Positions 13,092-17,849 of a stretch of DNA of 17,849 nucleotides are shown one piece after another. This DNA is from Bacillota bacterium. GTDB taxonomy: Bacteria; Bacillota_I; Bacilli_A; Erysipelotrichales; Erysipelotrichaceae. Location: assembly GCA_023388035.1 (NCBI GenBank), contig JAEWGY010000082.1, forward strand, positions 1 to 17,849, read 5' to 3'. The notes below the pieces were generated by a model. That model made no database searches. It saw only the letters and a program-made list of their open reading frames with translations, and was not told the DNA's origin. A program made the translations under genes and the position numbers. Positions within the stretch are counted from its first letter, which is position 1, and each line of letters begins with the position of its first letter.

Positions 13092-14739
13092 ATTCTTTGC
13101 TCTTGGGGGCTTAGATGAAAATGGTAAGAATGCTTATGTTTTAGAAGTTGACGATGAGATTTATTTACTTGATTGTGGTTTACGTTATCCAGTTAATAAG
13201 GGTCTTTTAGGTGTTGAATATATCATTCCTGATTTCTCTTATTTAATTAATAATCGTAGTCGAATTAAAGCGGTTTTCATCACTAATGGCCATGATAATA
13301 CAATGGCAGCACTACCTTATTTAGTAAAAGAAATACCAGAAATTAAGATTTATGCTACAGCTTTAAATGAACGCTTAATTCAAAAAGAATTTAAAAAATT
13401 TGATATTCGTAAAAGAGTTAATTTAATTGATCGTAATCAAAATTTTAAAATTGAGCAAAGATCATTTAAGACCTTCCCTTTATTACAAGCCCTAGCTGAT
13501 AGCTATGGACTTGCGATTGATACTAAACAGGGTCAAATTGTTTATGTATCAGATTTTATCTTTGATTTTGATTTACTAAATAATTCTTTTATGGGAGATG
13601 TTAATAAGATTTCCCAAATCGGTGATAAGGGTGTTTTTATGCTGCTTTGTGAAAGTATCGGTTCTACTACACCTGGTTTTACATCGCCTAGACATAAAAT
13701 TCATAATCAATTAGAGTTTGAATTAGAAAATAGTCCTAAGCGTTTATTTATTGTGATGGAAAAGGATAATTTATATCGTAGTTTAGAAGTTTTAGATCTT
13801 GCAGCACAGTTTAAAAGACCAGTTTATTTTCATAATCCAAAACATTTAGCCTTTATTGAAACAGTAAGTAATCTTGGTTATTATAAGCCGAAATGTCGCA
13901 TTCTAAAGGAAAAAGAATTTCATAATAATATTAATAATGCTATTATCATCGTTAGTTCAAGTGGACCTAAGATATTTAACAATATGCACTCAATTGCAAT
14001 AGGTGAAGATGAAAAGGTTTTTACTAAAGCATCGGATTCGGTATTTATTGCTTATCCTACAGTTCCCGGTAGTGAAAAGGCAGCTAGTGCAATGGAAAAT
14101 GATCTTTATAAAGCCCATGTTCGTTTTTCAAAGGTTCATCTTGGTGAAACCTTAGGTTTTCATGCATCAAGTGAAGATTTAAAGATGATGTTATTTATGA
14201 CTAGACCTAAGTATTATATTCCTTTAAAAGGTGATTATCGTCAGCTTATGGATAATGCTAAATTAGCTCATAATGCTGGTCTAGGACTGGATAAAATAAT
14301 TTTATTAGATAATGGTCAAGTAGCTTATTTTGAGAATAATAGACTTAAATCTACAAAGGAAAAAATAACGCTAGTAGATAAAATGATTGATGGTATTGAA
14401 TCCTTAGATTCAACTGGTATGGTCCTTAAAGATCGCTTATCAATGTCAACTGATGGGGTAATGGTTTTAGGAATTCTAATTAATAAGAAAACTAAACAAA
14501 TTATAGCTGGCCCCGACATTCAAACAAGAGGTCTATTCTATCTTAAAGATAGTGAATATGTGATTACTAATATTGCTAGAATCTTAAATGAAAGTATTGC
14601 TGAACATGCTAAAAAAGCTAAATTTGATAATACTAAATTAAGATTAGAACTAAGAGAAAAAATAGCTAAGTACGTCTTAAAGGAGGTTGGTAAGAAACCG
14701 ATGATCCTAATAAGTATCTTGGAGCTTGCGAATGGCTAA
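13078..14739 (+). CDS. rnjB: RNase J2-like protein with degenerate active site
   Basis: The 553-residue protein has the RNase J order: metallo-beta-lactamase core, beta-CASP domain (about 200-350), and the C-terminal domain with IAGPDIQTRGLFY. In active RNase J the metal site uses HGHEDH. Here the matching residues are N70, G71, H72, D73, N74, T75. The motif III His is Q137 (LLQALADS for NHSIPDS), and the late His is K384 (PLKGDYR for PxHGEYR). D159 and H362 remain. The nuclease is thus probably inactive or very weak, as for RNase J2, which in Bacillus and Staphylococcus works as a partner of RNase J1. The place just before ftsK/spoIIIE matches Bacillus rnjB. The start has AAGGAG 5-6 bases upstream. 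Confidence 0.85.
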   Translation: MEKLRFFALGGLDENGKNAYVLEVDDEIYLLDCGLRYPVNKGLLGVEYIIPDFSYLINNRSRIKAVFITNGHDNTMAALPYLVKEIPEIKIYATALNERLIQKEFKKFDIRKRVNLIDRNQNFKIEQRSFKTFPLLQALADSYGLAIDTKQGQIVYVSDFIFDFDLLNNSFMGDVNKISQIGDKGVFMLLCESIGSTTPGFTSPRHKIHNQLEFELENSPKRLFIVMEKDNLYRSLEVLDLAAQFKRPVYFHNPKHLAFIETVSNLGYYKPKCRILKEKEFHNNINNAIIIVSSSGPKIFNNMHSIAIGEDEKVFTKASDSVFIAYPTVPGSEKAASAMENDLYKAHVRFSKVHLGETLGFHASSEDLKMMLFMTRPKYYIPLKGDYRQLMDNAKLAHNAGLGLDKIILLDNGQVAYFENNRLKSTKEKITLVDKMIDGIESLDSTGMVLKDRLSMSTDGVMVLGILINKKTKQIIAGPDIQTRGLFYLKDSEYVITNIARILNESIAEHAKKAKFDNTKLRLELREKIAKYVLKEVGKKPMILISILELANG

Positions 14740-16900
14740 AAAAAAGAATAACCATGATCATATTGCGAAATTTTTAATCGCTGCGGTAATTATTATTGTC
14801 ATCTTAATTATTGCCTTATTTAAAAATGGTATTTTAGGAAATAGTCTTAATAATATTTTTAAATATTTACTAGGTGATTATTATATTTTACCGATTTTAT
14901 CAATTTTAATTCTACTTGCCATAAGAATTATTTTCAGGAATATTAAAGTTAGTTTAAAATATTTAATCACAGTTATAATTATTAATTTGGTCATTATCAA
15001 TTTTCTGACTTTTCTTAATACTAAACAAGTTGGTTTTGGATTGTTTAAGAATTATCCTAATTTTCTTGAAGTCTTTAAAGAACAGGAATTATTTTATGCA
15101 GGTGGCTTAGTTGGTAATCTTAGTTATGCATCATTATCATCGCTTTTAGATCGCAGTGGTACCCTTATTTTACTTATCAGTTTAATTATCATTGCTATTC
15201 TATTAGTTTTACCTTATAAGCAGCTTAATCTTTATATAAATCAATTATTTGATGATAGTAAGAAAAGTACTAAGACTAAGGACTCAAAAATAGAAAAGAG
15301 TGAAAATAATAATCAGAATAATAATATTATTGATTTAGATAAAACTAGTAAGGCTAGTCAGATAATTGATCTTAAATTAGCAAGTGAAGATAAAAAGTTC
15401 AAAGAGGAAGAAGTAATCCTTAGTGAGAAGGTAGAAGATAATTATATTAGTAATAATCCTCATTATGTTAATTATAAAAAACCACCACTAAGTCTATTAG
15501 AAAGTGTTAAGATTAATAATGATAATGAGAATTTAAATAGTGCTAAGATAAAAGGTGATCAGATTGTAGAGATTTTAGCTAATTTTGATATTGCAGCTAA
15601 ATTACTTGATATTCATGTTGGACCAAGTGTTACTAAATTTGAAATTAAACCTGATAGTAGTATTAAAGTATCTAAAATACTAAATATAGCAGATAATATT
15701 AAAATGGAATTAGCAGCTAAAAATATCCGTATTGAAGCTCCAATTCCTGGTAAAAATGCCGTTGGTATTGAAATTCCAAATGAAAAAGCAACACCAGTTA
15801 GAATGCTTGAGGTATTTAGAAAGATTCCTAAGGAGAAAAGTCAAGCTAAATTACTTTTTGTCCTAGGTAAGGATTTATTAGGTAATGCTATTTTCTGTGA
15901 ACTAGATAAGATGCCTCATTTACTCGTAGCTGGATCAACTGGTAGTGGTAAATCAGTTTGTATGAATACTATTATCACTTCTCTACTAATAAGAACAACA
16001 CCTGATGAATTAAAATTATTATTAATTGATCCTAAGAAGGTAGAATTTAGTCCTTATCATGATATCCCTCATTTATTATGGCCAGTAGTAACTGATGCTA
16101 CAATGGCGAATAATTCTTTAAAAAAGATTGTTTCAATTATGGATGAGCGATTTGAACTATTTGCTAGTGTTGGTGTTAAAAATATTGCAGGTTATAATTC
16201 ATATGTTGATAAACAAAATGAGCATAATGAAGATAAAATCGAGCGTATGCCCTATATTGTTATTATTATTGATGAACTTGCAGATTTAATGGTAACCTGT
16301 GGTAAGGATGTGGAATTATCAATTCAAAGAATTACTCAATTAGCTCGTGCTAGTGGAATTCATATGATTGTCGCAACCCAAAGACCTAGTACTGATGTTA
16401 TTACTGGTTTAATCAAAACTAACATTCCATCAAGAATAGCCTTCAGTGTTGCTTCTTCAATTGACTCAAGGACTATTTTAGATCAAACTGGAGCTGATAA
16501 ATTATTAGGTTATGGTGATATGTTATATAGTCCAATGGGTTCAACCTCACCTACAAGAGTGCAGGGAGTATATATTTTAGACGAAGAAATAAATAGGATT
16601 ACTGATTTTTGTAAAAAACAAGCTAAACCACTTTATGATGATAGTTTCTTTAGTAAGAGTGATTTTAGTGAGGGAACTAGTATAATTAATGATAAAAATC
16701 TAGATCCTTTATTTGAGGAAGCTAAAGAATTTGTTATTGAAACCCAAAAGGCATCAACATCTTTATTACAACGTAAGTTTGCGATCGGTTATAATCGAGC
16801 AGCTAGACTTATTGATGTCTTAGAAGAAAAAGGTATCATTGGTCCAGTTAATGGATCTAAGCCAAGAGAAGTTTTTTATAAAAATAATGAAGAAGAGTAA
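14732..16900 (+). CDS. ftsK: DNA translocase FtsK/SpoIIIE
   Basis: This septal motor pumps the chromosome through the closing division septum. The 722-residue protein has four N-terminal membrane helices (about 13-30, 50-68, 74-94, 140-162) and a poorly conserved charged linker rich in Lys, Asn and Asp (165-270). The alpha/beta motor domains carry Walker A GSTGSGKS (401-408), Walker B IIIDELADLM (D514, E515) and LARASGIHMIVATQRPSTDV. The end is a winged-helix gamma domain (about 665-715; LLQRKFAIGYNRAARLIDVL) that reads DNA polarity sequences. ATG 14732 follows GGAG (14721-14724) by 7 bases. It overlaps rnjB by 8 bases and is the last gene of the operon. Confidence 0.96.
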   Translation: MAKKKNNHDHIAKFLIAAVIIIVILIIALFKNGILGNSLNNIFKYLLGDYYILPILSILILLAIRIIFRNIKVSLKYLITVIIINLVIINFLTFLNTKQVGFGLFKNYPNFLEVFKEQELFYAGGLVGNLSYASLSSLLDRSGTLILLISLIIIAILLVLPYKQLNLYINQLFDDSKKSTKTKDSKIEKSENNNQNNNIIDLDKTSKASQIIDLKLASEDKKFKEEEVILSEKVEDNYISNNPHYVNYKKPPLSLLESVKINNDNENLNSAKIKGDQIVEILANFDIAAKLLDIHVGPSVTKFEIKPDSSIKVSKILNIADNIKMELAAKNIRIEAPIPGKNAVGIEIPNEKATPVRMLEVFRKIPKEKSQAKLLFVLGKDLLGNAIFCELDKMPHLLVAGSTGSGKSVCMNTIITSLLIRTTPDELKLLLIDPKKVEFSPYHDIPHLLWPVVTDATMANNSLKKIVSIMDERFELFASVGVKNIAGYNSYVDKQNEHNEDKIERMPYIVIIIDELADLMVTCGKDVELSIQRITQLARASGIHMIVATQRPSTDVITGLIKTNIPSRIAFSVASSIDSRTILDQTGADKLLGYGDMLYSPMGSTSPTRVQGVYILDEEINRITDFCKKQAKPLYDDSFFSKSDFSEGTSIINDKNLDPLFEEAKEFVIETQKASTSLLQRKFAIGYNRAARLIDVLEEKGIIGPVNGSKPREVFYKNNEEE

Positions 16901-16920
16901 TAACTCTTCTTTTTAATTTA
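16889..16920 (+). terminator. Terminator of the long operon, overlapping the ftsK stop
   Basis: AGAAGAGT (16891-16898) and ACTCTTCT (16903-16910) form a perfect stem around AATA, followed by TTTTTAATTTA. The stop codon TAA (16898-16900) lies at the top of the stem. It is the only terminator seen downstream of upp. Confidence 0.88.
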
Positions 16921-16962
16921 AAATTATATATTAGATTTTATTAATTTATTATTAAATAAAAT

Positions 16963-16993
16963 TTAAGTACTTTTATTTTAAGCAAAGTATAAT
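16963..16993 (+). promoter_or_regulatory. Promoter of the YhcG-like gene
   Basis: TATAAT lies at 16988-16993, with only a weak -35 candidate (TTAAGT, 16963-16968, 19-base spacer). The start codon is 23 bases downstream of the -10, with AAAGAGGT (17003-17010) in between. The gene therefore looks independently transcribed and not part of the ftsK operon. Confidence 0.5.
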
Positions 16994-17016
16994 ATAAGTA
17001 TCAAAGAGGTATTTGT

Positions 17017-17849
17017 ATGAATAAGAAAAATAACCTAGATAGAGTTCATGATGATGTTTTTAATAGTATAAAAACATTGATGGATAAGGCAAGGAATGAA
17101 GTTGCAAGAGAAGTTAATAATATTTTAGTTAAAACTTACTGGGAGATTGGACGTATCATAGTAGAAGATGAGCAAGGTCATGAACAAAGAGCAGAGTATG
17201 GCAAAGAGCTTATAAATGACTTATCAAGACAACTTACAAAGGAATATGGTAAGGGGTTTTCTAAGTCTAATTTATTTAATATGAGAAACCTATATTTATC
17301 ATATCCAATTTTCCAGACAGTGTCTGGAAAATTGACCTGGTCCCATTATTGTGAGCTATTATCAATTAGCGATGAGAAAAAGCGAGGCTTCTATGAAAAA
17401 GAAAGTATAAATGCAAATTGGTCAGTGAGAGAACTTAAAAGACAAATAAAAACATCACTTTTTGAAAGATTGCTCCTATCATCTGGAGAAGAAAACAAAG
17501 AAAAAGTCCTAGACTTAGCCTTAAAGGGAAATGAAATAAATAAGGCTGCAGATATTGTAAAAGACCCTTATGTATTCGAATTTTTAGGCTTGCCAGAAGA
17601 AAAGCCAATAATGGAAAGTGATTTAGAAAAGGCGCTCATAGATCATATTGAAAAATTCTTGCTTGAACTTGGCAAGGGTTTTATGTATGTAGGTAGTAAA
17701 CAAAGGGTAACCTTAGGCAACACCCACTATTATGTGGATATGGTATTTTACAATAAAATATTAAGATCTTATGTCTTAATTGAACTAAAAACAAGTAAGC
17801 TAATGCCAGAAGCAGTTGGGCAAATCAATATGTATCTCAATTATTATAA
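17017..17849 (+). CDS. YhcG/DUF1016-type PDDEXK nuclease, 3' end cut by window
   Basis: The frame is open from ATG 17017 to the window end (277 codons seen). It has the YhcG layout: an N-terminal helical DUF1016 domain with YWEIGRIIVEDEQG, ELINDLSRQLTKEYGKGFSK and TWSHYCELLSI, then a PDDEXK domain with LGNTHYYVDMVFYNK (D241), VLIELKTSKL (E256, K258) and GQINMYLNYY (Q269). YhcG proteins are predicted DNA nucleases often found beside restriction-modification and other defence or mobile genes. Their exact job is not settled. Start supported by AAAGAGGT 6 bases upstream. It uses ATA, AGA, GGC and CTC/CTA more than its neighbours, which suggests recent transfer. A 29-bp palindrome lies inside the gene at 17306-17334. 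Confidence 0.9.
   Translation, partial: MNKKNNLDRVHDDVFNSIKTLMDKARNEVAREVNNILVKTYWEIGRIIVEDEQGHEQRAEYGKELINDLSRQLTKEYGKGFSKSNLFNMRNLYLSYPIFQTVSGKLTWSHYCELLSISDEKKRGFYEKESINANWSVRELKRQIKTSLFERLLLSSGEENKEKVLDLALKGNEINKAADIVKDPYVFEFLGLPEEKPIMESDLEKALIDHIEKFLLELGKGFMYVGSKQRVTLGNTHYYVDMVFYNKILRSYVLIELKTSKLMPEAVGQINMYLNYY
17306..17334. repeat. Perfect 29-bp palindrome inside the YhcG-like gene
   Basis: CAATTTTCCAGAC (17306-17318) and GTCTGGAAAATTG (17322-17334) are exact reverse complements around AGT. An additional A-T pair leaves a single central G. It encodes residues IFQTVSGKL just before TWSHYCELL. No T-run follows, so it is not an intrinsic terminator. A symmetric protein-binding site or an RNA hairpin are the obvious options. 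Confidence 0.9.

Noticed and set aside
17306..17334. Palindrome as an intrinsic terminator or insertion-sequence end
   Set aside because: No T-run follows, it lies inside an intact reading frame, and no target duplication or transposase is nearby.

Overview
The window is a very A+T-rich stretch of a bacterial chromosome from the Bacillota/Mollicutes side of the tree. Three things point there: AT-rich codons throughout, strong AGGAGG-type ribosome binding sites, and the gene orders upp-atpI-atpBEFHAGDC and RNase J2-ftsK/spoIIIE. Conserved tryptophans are encoded by TGG and TGA is not read through in any recognised gene, so the standard bacterial code (11) fits better than the Mycoplasma/Spiroplasma code 4. 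The shortened L11 proline loop and Na+-type c-subunit residues would suit an Acholeplasma-, Erysipelotrichales- or RF39-like lineage. A decayed LPXTG surface-protein gene implies that the organism, or a recent ancestor, had a cell wall and sortase. The lineage is inferred, not shown.

Layout. 1-24 is the 3' end of a tRNA with an encoded CCA, followed by its terminator. 391-588 encodes a small two-helix membrane protein with its own promoter and terminator. 804-2020 is the rplK-rplA (L11-L1) operon: promoter, a probable L1-binding leader starting near +1, two genes and a terminator. 2100-3250 is an accessory or decaying patch. It holds the signal-peptide and LPDTG ends of a broken surface-protein gene, a possible 26-residue hydrophobic cationic peptide overlapping a small membrane protein, and a strong bidirectional terminator. 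3276-4367 on the minus strand encodes an unusual fusion of a HAD 5'-nucleotidase with a guanylate-kinase-like domain whose P-loop is altered. 4411-16915 is one tight 13-gene plus-strand operon: upp, an AtpZ-like gene, atpI, atpBEFHAGDC, miaB, a catalytically degenerate RNase J2 and ftsK/spoIIIE. Most neighbours overlap, and a hairpin that includes the ftsK stop region ends it. 17017 to the window end is the start of a YhcG/DUF1016-type PDDEXK nuclease gene with its own promoter, different codon habits and a 29-bp palindrome.

How the genes work together. rplK-rplA is a ribosomal protein operon probably fed back by L1. The long operon joins pyrimidine salvage, the complete F1Fo ATP synthase (probably Na+-coupled), tRNA modification, mRNA decay and chromosome segregation. 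The most unusual points are the nucleotidase-kinase fusion, the RNase J-like protein lacking most metal ligands, the peptide/membrane-protein pair and the palindrome inside the YhcG gene.
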